From Clostridia bacterium (GTDB lineage Bacteria > Bacillota > Clostridia > UMGS1840), in NCBI GenBank assembly GCA_017468465.1, contig JAFUIN010000008.1, positions 1-64,000 of the forward strand: a stretch of DNA of 64,000 nt, read 5' to 3'. The translations under genes and the position numbers were made by a program. The notes under the pieces are model-generated. The model was not told where the DNA came from. It ran no database searches and saw only the letters and a program-made list of their open reading frames with translations. Below are positions 28,026-37,600 of the stretch, piece after piece (the first letter of the stretch is position 1; every line of letters starts with the position of its first letter).

Positions 28026-28632
28026 GACCGTAAAAAAAGAAAGCATCACCGAAGTGATCGAAAAAAAATCACGTTTTATCGCACTCACCTATCCTGTTAC
28101 AACCGAAGCGGAAGCACTCTCTCATTTGGAGGCTGCCCGAAAAAAATACTACGATGCCACCCATGTGGTATTTGCCTATCGCTTAAGAAACAATCAGATT
28201 CAACGCTTTTCTGACGACGGAGAACCCCAGGGTACAGCAGGCGTGCCCGTTTTGGAGGTGCTTTCCAAAGGCGAAATCACCGACACCTTATCCATTGTGG
28301 TGCGTTACTTTGGCGGTACACTGCTGGGTGCCGGTGGTTTGATTCGCACTTACTCCAAAGCAGCTCACGAGGGTGTGGCGGAATCGGGCATTAAAACCAT
28401 GGCAGAATGTGTGGAATTTTCCATCACCTGTCCCTATCATCTACTGGGTAAAGTAGAACACATTCTGATGGAACAGGATTGCCGCAAGCTGAATGTAGAA
28501 TATGCCGACCAGATTACCATGCAATATTATATTGAGCAATCTGCCTTTCCAAAACTGGAGGCTGAGCTCCGGGAAGCAACCAATGCTACCCTGTCAGCAA
28601 CCATCTTGAACCAAAGCTTCTATGAACTCTAA
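28012..28632 (+). CDS. YigZ/IMPACT family protein
   Basis: The 206-residue protein has an N-terminal UPF0029 (Impact) domain with DDGEPQGTAG and VVRYFGGTLLGAGGLIR, and a C-terminal DUF1949 ferredoxin-like domain. Members are linked to translation control, but the bacterial role is undefined. I choose ATG 28012 (MSSYKTV) over TTG 28003. Its start lies inside the end of hflX. Confidence 0.92.
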   Translation: MSSYKTVKKESITEVIEKKSRFIALTYPVTTEAEALSHLEAARKKYYDATHVVFAYRLRNNQIQRFSDDGEPQGTAGVPVLEVLSKGEITDTLSIVVRYFGGTLLGAGGLIRTYSKAAHEGVAESGIKTMAECVEFSITCPYHLLGKVEHILMEQDCRKLNVEYADQITMQYYIEQSAFPKLEAELREATNATLSATILNQSFYEL

Positions 28633-28644
28633 AGGAGTGTTATT

Positions 28645-29922
28645 ATGTTATTTGAAGATATTACCATTTTAGACGAAAATCTGGATGTCAAAGAACATCA
28701 GTATGTGCTGACCGAAGGAGAACGGATTACCTATATTGGAGACACCTGTCCCGATGCAACCGGTCACAAACGCTACGACGGAAAAAACAAGCTCCTGATG
28801 ACCGCTTTCATCAATTTACATAGTCATACGCCTATGACTCTGATGCGCGGCTACGGCGAAAACCTCTCCTTAAACGATTGGTTAAACAAAAAAATCTTTC
28901 CCTATGAGGACAAGCTCACCTCAGAAGATGTCTACCACGGAACCCTGCTGGGTATTGCAGAAATGCTTCGGTTTGGCATTGTCTCTACCAGTGATATGTA
29001 TTATTTTTGCGAGGATATGTTAAAAGCGTTTTTGGAATCCGGCGCAAAAGTCAACCTAAGCCGCGGTATCACCTGCTTTTCCGACGCATCTTACCACGAC
29101 CTTCCCGCCTATGAAGAAAACAAGCTTTTAATCCGGGAATATCACGGGCTGAATCAGGACCAAATCAAGATTGATATGTCTATTCACGGCGAATATACCA
29201 ACACCGAACGTACCATTTTGGAAATTTCGGAACACGCCAAAGAAGCAGGCCTTCCCTTACATATTCACGTGTCCGAAACCGAAAGTGAACACAAAGAATG
29301 TATGGCACGCCATAACGGAATGACCCCCATAGAATATTTCAATCATTTAGGCGTTTTGGATTCCAGAGTGTTAGCCGCACATTGTGTTCACCTTTCAGGC
29401 GAGGATTTCGCCATTATGAAGGAGAGAAACGTCTCTGTTGCCAGCTGTCCTGCCTCCAACCTGAAGCTTGCCAGCGGTATCTGTGACGTGAAAAAACTGA
29501 TGGATTATGGCATTAATGTAGGCATCGGTACCGACAGTGTAGCCAGCAACAACAGCCTCAATATGATAGAGGAAATCAAGCTGTTTGCACTCTTACAAAA
29601 GGTGCGTCAGAATAACCCTGCAGTCATTACCCCGAAGGAAGCACTCTATGCCGCTACCAAAGCAGGTGCCATTGCACAGGGCAGACCCGACTGTGGTGCA
29701 TTAAAAGTGGGAAACCGTGCCGATTTAATTGTTTTGGATAAAAAAGAACCCTACTGGACTCCTGTGCATAATCTGATAAATAACCTAGTTTATTCCGCCT
29801 CGGGAACCGATGTATGCCTCACGATGGCAGACGGTAAGATATTATACCAAGACGGTAACTTCCCCACCATTGATGTGGAAAAGCTTGCCAGAGTACAGGC
29901 GCTTTCGCAAAAAGAAATCTAA
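28645..29922 (+). CDS. mtaD: 5-methylthioadenosine/S-adenosylhomocysteine deaminase
   Basis: The 425-residue amidohydrolase deaminates MTA/SAH to the inosine derivatives in SAM recycling. Metal and catalytic residues are visible: HSHTPM (HxH), HIHVSETESE, AAHCVHL, and GTDSVASNN with the final Asp. NLKLASG and the C-terminal GNRADLIVLD strand complete the fold. The assignment relative to other amidohydrolases (guanine deaminase, chlorohydrolase) rests on the HVSETE-x-E pattern and is probable. The ribosome site is AAAGGAGTG. Confidence 0.88.
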   Translation: MLFEDITILDENLDVKEHQYVLTEGERITYIGDTCPDATGHKRYDGKNKLLMTAFINLHSHTPMTLMRGYGENLSLNDWLNKKIFPYEDKLTSEDVYHGTLLGIAEMLRFGIVSTSDMYYFCEDMLKAFLESGAKVNLSRGITCFSDASYHDLPAYEENKLLIREYHGLNQDQIKIDMSIHGEYTNTERTILEISEHAKEAGLPLHIHVSETESEHKECMARHNGMTPIEYFNHLGVLDSRVLAAHCVHLSGEDFAIMKERNVSVASCPASNLKLASGICDVKKLMDYGINVGIGTDSVASNNSLNMIEEIKLFALLQKVRQNNPAVITPKEALYAATKAGAIAQGRPDCGALKVGNRADLIVLDKKEPYWTPVHNLINNLVYSASGTDVCLTMADGKILYQDGNFPTIDVEKLARVQALSQKEI

Positions 29923-29945
29923 GTTCCAAAAAAAGGAGTTTTTAT

Positions 29946-30434
29946 ATGTTAACCTTTCAACCGGTAGCATCACCGGAGGACATTTTGTGTCTGCAAAACC
30001 TTGCCAGAGAAATTCAAATTCCCTATTTCACTCCTATGATAGGCGAAGCGCAAATCACCTATATGCTGGATTTGTTTTTATCAGAAACCGCTGTAAAGGA
30101 ACAACTGCAAAAAGGCTATCAATACCGCCTGGTGTATGAAGAAGGAACACTTTGCGGCTATTTTGGCGTCTGTCCGGAGGGCGAAAAGCTTTTTTTGAGC
30201 AAATTTTATCTCAAGGAAAATTTCCGTGGAAAAGGAATCGCCTCAAAAATGATGGAAGAAGTTTGCAGCCTTGGCAAAGGGCTGAAAGCTGTGTATCTTA
30301 CCGTTAATAAAAAAAATCATCATCCCATTGCGGTATATCAATCCCTCGGTTTTTCCATTACCGACAGCGTAGAAACCGATATTGGAAACGGCTATATTAT
30401 GGATGATTATATTATGGAAAAACCCCTATCTTAA
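29946..30434 (+). CDS. GNAT family N-acetyltransferase
   Basis: The 162-residue acyl-CoA-dependent transferase. The acetyl-CoA pyrophosphate loop is NFRGKGIASKMMEE (motif A, about 93-107), followed by the YLTVNKKNHHPIAVYQSLGF beta4/5-helix signature. The substrate is unknown. The site AAAAAGGAG at 29930-29938 and a 23-nt gap place it in the mtaD transcript. Confidence 0.9.
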   Translation: MLTFQPVASPEDILCLQNLAREIQIPYFTPMIGEAQITYMLDLFLSETAVKEQLQKGYQYRLVYEEGTLCGYFGVCPEGEKLFLSKFYLKENFRGKGIASKMMEEVCSLGKGLKAVYLTVNKKNHHPIAVYQSLGFSITDSVETDIGNGYIMDDYIMEKPLS

Positions 30435-30455
30435 TTTTTATCTATTGGAGAAACT

Positions 30456-31145
30456 ATGAAACGAAAAGCTTTGAAAGCCGCTTTTATACATACCGTCCCC
30501 GTCATGATGGGCTATTTATTTTTAGGGATGGCATTCGGCATTCTGTTAAGCACAAAGGGCTACGGCGTCATCTGGGCTTTTATTATGAGCCTTTTTATCT
30601 ATGCCGGAAGCGGTCAGTTCGTGGCAATTACCCTGCTAACCTCACCGTTTGATATCATTGGTGCTGTATTTATCACCCTGATGGTAAATCTTCGCCATTT
30701 ATTTTACGGTCTGTCCTTACTGGAGCCCTTCAAACGTGCCGGTAAAAAGAAATATTATATGATGTTTACCCTGACCGACGAAACCTATTCGCTGCTTTGT
30801 TCCACCAAACCGCCAAAAGGTGTAGACGAAGGCTGGTTTTACTTTTTCATTGGTTTTTTAGACCATTGCTACTGGATTGGAAGCTGTGTGCTGGGAAACC
30901 TCTTACGAACAGCAGTTCCCTTTAATTCTAAAGGAATTGATTTTGTAATGACCGCCCTGTTTTTAGTAATTTTTATTGACCAGTGGAAAGATTCTAAAAC
31001 CCATATTCCTCAATTTATCGGTGTTGGAGCTTCTCTGTTATGTCTGGTAATATTCGGAGCAAGCCGCTTCTTATTACCTGCTATGGTGCTGATTCTTTTA
31101 CTGTCGGCAACCTGCCGGAAAAGATTGGAGGCGAAATTCCAATGA
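30456..31145 (+). CDS. azlC: AzlC-type branched-chain amino acid exporter, large subunit
   Basis: The 229-residue polytopic protein has the family signatures GMAFGILLSTKGYG, YAGSGQF, LMVNLRHLFYG and LTDETYSL. It exports leucine, isoleucine or analogues together with AzlD. It overlaps azlD in an ATGA arrangement (31142-31145). Confidence 0.93.
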   Translation: MKRKALKAAFIHTVPVMMGYLFLGMAFGILLSTKGYGVIWAFIMSLFIYAGSGQFVAITLLTSPFDIIGAVFITLMVNLRHLFYGLSLLEPFKRAGKKKYYMMFTLTDETYSLLCSTKPPKGVDEGWFYFFIGFLDHCYWIGSCVLGNLLRTAVPFNSKGIDFVMTALFLVIFIDQWKDSKTHIPQFIGVGASLLCLVIFGASRFLLPAMVLILLLSATCRKRLEAKFQ

Positions 31146-31474
31146 TTTTAACAACAAAGGAAGCCTTAATTTTGCTGGCAGCCATCGCTGTTGCCACCTT
31201 TTCCACCCGTGCACTTCCCTTTTTGTTGTTTCCGCCTCACAAAAAAACACCCGCTTTTGTCCAATACCTTGGCAAAATGCTGCCTTATGCCACCATCGGT
31301 ATGCTGGTGGTATACTGCCTGAAGGATGTGTCTTTGTGGTCAGGAAGCCACGGCGTTCCCGAAGCCATCGCTATGCTTGCCATCACCTTGGTGCATTTGT
31401 GGAAACACAACATCCTCTTAAGTGTGGGAGGAGGCACCCTCTTTTATATGTTTTTGGTGCAAGCTGTATTTTAA
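31142..31474 (+). CDS. azlD: AzlD-type branched-chain amino acid transporter, small subunit
   Basis: The 110-residue protein with about four membrane segments contains the AzlD signature TRALPFLLFP and LGKMLPYATIGMLVVYCL. ATG 31142 follows GGAGGC and overlaps the azlC stop. It is the last gene before a strong terminator. Confidence 0.93.
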   Translation: MILTTKEALILLAAIAVATFSTRALPFLLFPPHKKTPAFVQYLGKMLPYATIGMLVVYCLKDVSLWSGSHGVPEAIAMLAITLVHLWKHNILLSVGGGTLFYMFLVQAVF

Positions 31475-31494
31475 TCTCCGTTCCTCATTCAAAG

Positions 31495-31537
31495 GAGCTA
31501 TAGCAAAATAAATTCCATTTTTGCTGTAGCTCTTTTT
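31495..31537 (+). terminator. Terminator after azlD, GAGCTGTAGCAAAAT hairpin family
   Basis: GAGCTATAGCAAAAT pairs with ATTTTTGCTGTAGCTC (31517-31532, one bulge), followed by TTTTTT. Confidence 0.88.
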
Positions 31538-31585
31538 TGTGTTCAAAAAAGCGATTGCGTTCTCCTCTTTTTTTCGACAAAACTA

Positions 31586-31614
31586 TTGTTATTTTTCACA
31601 AACAATGCTATAAT
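31586..31614 (+). promoter_or_regulatory. Promoter of the giant STAND-HEPN gene
   Basis: TTGTTA (31586-31591), 17-nt spacer, TATAAT (31609-31614). Transcription would begin near 31621, so an ATG at 31623 would be leaderless; the start at 31689 is preferred. An ATGGGGTA / TACCCAT hairpin lies at 31622-31640, at the very 5' end of the message. Confidence 0.85.
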
Positions 31615-31688
31615 GGTATTAAATGGGGTATTTTACCCATAACGGAGAAAACTGCGCTTCCCAACAATGCGGAAAGGAAACGGACACA

Positions 31689-34600
31689 ATGATGAATAAA
31701 AATAGGTCTCCCCAATTTTTTGATAAGGAAAAACAAGATAAACTGTTTGACATTTTCTATGCACAATTTTCAGAACAGTTAAAAGTCGACAACTGTTTTT
31801 TGCTGACCACTGTAGGTCAGAAGCTGACAGGTGCTTTGCAGGAAAACGGCTTTCCCAACGCCAAGCTCCCTGTTTTTCGTGCCTGTCCCAAGCATTTTAT
31901 CTGTGGCTATGACTCTACCAAGCAAACTGCAACAGGCCCCGCCGCTGCAGTTGCCGTAAAGGGCTATCCCACCCCGGAACGCTTTGTTCCCTTAAAAGCA
32001 GCGTATACTGCCCCCGCCACTCTTTCCGAAAAACTGAAAGCCCATTTTCCCTATAATGAAGTGCCCCTGCGCGATGTGGAAGAATACTTAAAACAGCTTG
32101 GCATCGTTTGTGATGATGTTCAAGCCTATCTTTCAGAAAAAGCTCCTGACATGAAGCAAAAGGCGCTTTCCATGGGAGAAGGACATCCCTATGAACCATT
32201 TTTGATTGTAAATCCTCCCAGGGAAATCCCAGCCGAAATCCGCAATAGAGTAATCTGGGTTGCAAAAACAAAATTCGGAGATAAGCACATTGTAGAAAAT
32301 GCAGACATCGGAACAGCGTTTCGCAAGGTAGGTGTGAATTTCCGCAATTATAATTATATGCACCTGACCTCCTTCATCCGTTATTTTAAGGATATTTTTT
32401 CCATTATATCCATGAAAACAGGTGAAAAAAACAACTCCCGCATTTCCGTGCGCATTCTGCATCAGAATTTAAGCCGGATGCCACTTCCCGAAATAGACCC
32501 CTCTGTATTTGAAGCAGAACAAACAAAGGTACCGAAAAAACAAACTGCCAAAAACGTACTTCCGGAAAATGACTTCTTTCGAAACAGCATTTTTACCGCC
32601 TACGAAACCGGTGCTTATGAAAGCCTTCGCGAAAAAATATATATTTCCTACGGAATGCAGCACCCCGAAGACTGCGAGGTGTGGACTTTATATATCAACG
32701 CATTCTTAAAATTCTTCCCCTACCCCGCTCTTTCAGAATACACTTTGAACCCGTGGGAAAAAGCTGCAATGATTCCTGACACAGAGCAACTCAAAGAATA
32801 TTGTCAGGATTTGGAGCTGTTAAAAAGTTGGGGCTTTACTGACAACGACATTGGTCACTTGGATGATATGTTAAGACGGACTGCGCAACCCGCCACCACC
32901 ATCAGCGGATTGGCAACCCGTTTGACTCACACCTTGCCAAAGGCGTCCCTTCTGCCTGAAATTCTAAATTATATGAGTATCACCCAGGGAGAAAAAGTTG
33001 TGCGGGAAACCGCCATGAGAAACCTGTCTTTCGGTTATCTTGAAAAGGGAGAAACCGAAAACCTTGTAGACTTATGGGAAAATTTTCGTCAGGTTCTCTC
33101 TCCTAAAATTGTCAACCGTGTATTTTCCGCCATGTTTCAGGAAGGAAGCACTGCGCTCATTTTGAAATTGAAACACACGCTTTCGCAGGAAACGTGTGCT
33201 CACTCCCAGGTTGTCATGTATCTCACCATGGCAAGCTTCCTGGAAGGTGGCCACACAGCAAGCGACTTCAATCAGCTGATTGCCGAGCTTTCTGTCTATT
33301 CCTTCGACGAACAAATTGCCTATTTGAGTGATTTATACACCCTGCTTTTCACAGCAGAAAAATATGGTGCAGTTTGCATGCTGTCCGGAGAACTTCTGTT
33401 GCAGCTTCATAAAAGGGTTGCCCAAAAAGTGCTGCACGGACTGTGGATGCTTATGGCACCTCACAAAGAACAGCTTTTATTATATTTAGAAAAAGAATGC
33501 ACGCCCGATACTGTTTCTCTTTGTGCATTTTGGGAATACTTTTCGCAAAAGCAAGGCACAGATTTGCTTTGGGAAGAAAAGCGGAAACTAATCATAAGCG
33601 AATATATCAGCCGGATTGAGGCGGCTCCCCAATTAGAAGAAAAGCTGACACTCACAGAAACTGCATTGAATATGTTCCAAACCGAAAAGCAGTTCATTGA
33701 CATTCATATCCGCCTTTTAGAAGAAAAATATCCGGCAAACAGCAGCGAAGAACCCTACAAAGAAATCTTGTCGGAGCTGCACGAAAAACGAAACACCCTT
33801 GCTGTTATCAGTCTTGCAGAAAGCGGAAAGCTCGACCGCTACAAAGAAGAATACTGGTGTCAGAAAATATTGATTTCTGCCTACCGTCAGCAGTCCTTGC
33901 TTCTGACGGCTATTGTGCTGGGCGCAGACACCCTCCGGAATATGAAAACCGAGCAAGCAAAATATTATGTCTATGCGAATAAGCTTTCCGAAGACTTATA
34001 TGATTATTTCTATATTGAAGGAAACAACCGGCAACCGGAAGAGCTTCCTCCCTTTGCTTTGCTGCGCCACGTGAAAAATTTAATCAAAAATCCCGATACC
34101 AACGACTACCGTCACGCTATGGTCATTGTTAAGCTGCTCCTTTGGGCTGAAAAGCCGCTGTGCGCCGCCTTCATCTACTCCCTTTGTATGGCAAGCAGCA
34201 CCATGCCTTCTGACCTGAAGGAAATTCTGTCGGGGGTGGAAGAAGAATTAAAGCAAGCACTGCCCTATCCGGAAAGACTTTCTCTTTCCCGATTGGAGGA
34301 TGTTCTGAATACCCTGCTCACAACACTTCCCATCGAGGATATCAACCTGTGCTTATCCTACGGCAGAACCATTCTGGAGCTGGACCGTTTTGAAAGGGAT
34401 ATCAACTTCTACAAAGCAGAGCATAAATTCTGGAGAGAAGATTATTCTCTCCCCAAAGCTCTCATCGCTGCCAATAACTACGGAGAATCCTGGCGTATAT
34501 ACGGCAATGAATATCAGCATATGTCCAAGCTCAGCTATGTGGCAGATTTTATGTGTATCTATCAATTCCAGAATTTTGGTCCGTCGTTGAGCCGCTGTGT

Positions 34601-37600
34601 CTATGCCATGAACCAGAGCAAGCCGGAAGGCTTGCCGGACAACTTGATGGAATTAAACTATGCTCTATTATGCAAAAACTACGCAATTCCATCCTATTGG
34701 AATGCCTTTTGTGCTTATGCGAGCAGAAAAAAAGCATTTGAAAGCTGTAACGAGGAACTGTTAAGCCGCTACCTTTCCTATACCGACCAACATCCTCAAT
34801 ACAAACAGCTGACAACCGAGCTTCTGATACAATCCAAAAATCCCGACATTTTCTTCGGGCGTTATTTGCATGAAGACGGTGCTGTGAATGAATCCGCAAT
34901 AGAAAAAACGGAACTTTCCAATTTCATTCATTTGATTTTTTGCTATATTAAATATCTCCGAGAGGAAAACAAGCTCCTCTCTCCCTATACCGACTCCATC
35001 GCCATCCTCCTGAGCTATGTGAAGCAAGGGGCATCTGCCGCATCTGAAAAAGCTGTTGTTTTATGGTTGGAAGAATACGTTGAACTGCATTTGAAAGAGG
35101 ATGCCGATCCGGATTATTTTCTGGTTTCCGACCTGCTGTTGCGGGCTTATCCCAGAACGGAACATCTGATTTTCACCAACCGTGATGATAAGCTGCCCTA
35201 TGAAAAATACTATAACCTGCTGGACCGCTGGTTAGAAATCAACCCAACTCATGCCAACGCTCTGTCAATTTATTATTTTCACATTGACCAGCCAACCTTC
35301 CAGGATGAAGCAACACGTCACATTCAGTTTCGTTATTTGTCCAATGCACTCACCAAAATGTACGAAGCACAAACACAGTCAGAAAAAAACCGTGCTTCGC
35401 TTCTTAGAACCTGCAAAAGTATTCTGACTATGTATTTCTTAAACAATTTTGGAGCAGAAACCAAAATTCCCTATCCGCCGGCTCACTTTGTGGAAATGTT
35501 TGAAGATAGTTTAACTACCCTTCCGGAAAAGGCGCAAATCAGCCAGTTAGCTGCCGCTTTGACAAATTTATGGGAAGCGAACTTACCCCATTATTTAAGA
35601 GATTATTTGATTCTTTGTGGCATGACAAACTATTGGGACGTTTTTCTGTTAGACTTAATGAACACCACAACAAACCTCGACGTATTTTCTTGCGATGCGG
35701 TGCAACAATATATCGGTATCAGCGCATATTCTGCACTCAACCGTCGTTTATTCCAAATGCTCATTTATGCAAAAATTGCCCTTTGGAACGAGCACGCCTC
35801 TGCCGGTGAACAAATTTTTATCAACAATGATGACTACCCCACCTTCCGAAAAATGGCACAAAACGGTCAGATTGACACCCCCTATTTTGCAAAACTGTCT
35901 ACAATCTCCACCCTGGCCGGAAAAAATATGCAGTCGTTATTTGAAACCATCGCGCAAATAAGCAATGATGCACAAAAAAGCTGTTTGACACAAGCCTATA
36001 CCGTTATTCAGGGAAAAGTGTGCCATACCACGCTTTCTCTCCTGATGCAAACAGAAAATCCACACGATGCTGTGATGCAAATGTTCATTCTGTTGCAATA
36101 TCCCAACACGTTGACAGATGCGCTGGAGCATTTTATCAAAGAACACGCACACACCCGTGAAGAAGCTTTGGCTACCTTCTTGAATCATCCCCTGTTGGAA
36201 GAGACCATCGGCACTTTTTACAAGGCATATCTGATCACCTTGTTCCATCACACATTGAGCCGTTTTGATGAAGCGGCTGCTGCGTTACCCGCCGAAGAAA
36301 GCTGTCCGGAAGAGTGTGTGGTGAAATACAACAACTTAAAAAATGCAGTGCTCAACCGAACACTCCTGTCCGACACTGCAAATTTCACTGCGGTTTCCAA
36401 TCTTTTGAAGCTGAGCTTTATGGAATCTGCTGCTCCCTCTGCTTTGGAAAATTTCAACGATCTTCTCATCAGCTTTGATTCGGGAAATCTTGCCAACAAC
36501 GAAAAAAGCCAGATTTTACTGGCACGAAAAATCTATCATTATATCCTGTCGGGAGAAACTCATCCGGAATACGAGCGTTTTGTAATGCGATGGGGCTTCC
36601 TGGAGCTTTCCGTCTGCCAAAACTATGAACAAAGCCTTCGCATTTTGCTGGAGCTGTTAAATCATATTCACCTGATAACAGGTCACGCAGATTTTGAAAA
36701 CGAATTTCTGGAAGCCTTTTCGGAAATTTTCCTTTCCTTAAGCGAGCCGGTTATTTTATCCAAATTTGACAGTATCGGTCAAATCGGAACCCTGCTGGGA
36801 GACACCTACAAAAATTCGTTGATTACCAATATCACAAAGCTGCTGATCCCCATTTCTCAAACATATCAGGCACCCGATAAAGACTTCCATAGTGAGCTTT
36901 CCAAAGCCATTGAGGAAGCTATGCTCCTTCGTGCCGCACACCCCGGAAATCAGCTGGCTGACAAATGCTACGACATTCTTCTGGACTGCAAAACACAGCT
37001 GGAAAGCCGCGGCAGACTGCAGCTTGCCGTCTTAAACGAAGAAAACATCATCAGCGGGTCACTGTTTTACACCATTACAAACACCGGTTCTCATGCCGTG
37101 GAAGAATTGCTGATTACTGTCTCCGTTTTGAAAAACGGTGAAAAACTGCTGCGCTTCTTCAAAGAAGTGCCCCAGCTGAATAAAGGGCAAACCTATACGG
37201 AAGAAATCGAAATGGAACAATTTTTTGAGCAATTTCCGGAAGGCGAAGCAGTGGACATTCATCTTGATGTGGTTTACAACTGCATGGAGCACTCTGCCCT
37301 AACCTTACATATGGAGCAACAGCTTCTTTCCAAGCAAGAGGACTATGAGTATATCCACAGGGTTTACCCCTATGCTCCCATTGACCGCACAGAGCTGTTT
37401 CACCTTTACAATACGGTGCAAAACAGAAACTTTGTGATGCTGTACGGCACCAACGGAACCGGTAAAACAAGCTTGCTCACAATGCTGAAAAATCAACTGA
37501 CCAAGGAAAACACCACCACGTCAAAGACCTTTACGGTGATGCTTACCAACAACACCGAAAACCGTTCAGCTGCCGAAATCATCCATGATATTATGACATC

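Noticed and set aside
31623-31688. ATG 31623 as start of the giant protein
   Set aside because: It lies 9 nt after the -10 box and would be leaderless; ATG 31689 has AAAGGAAACGG at suitable distance.
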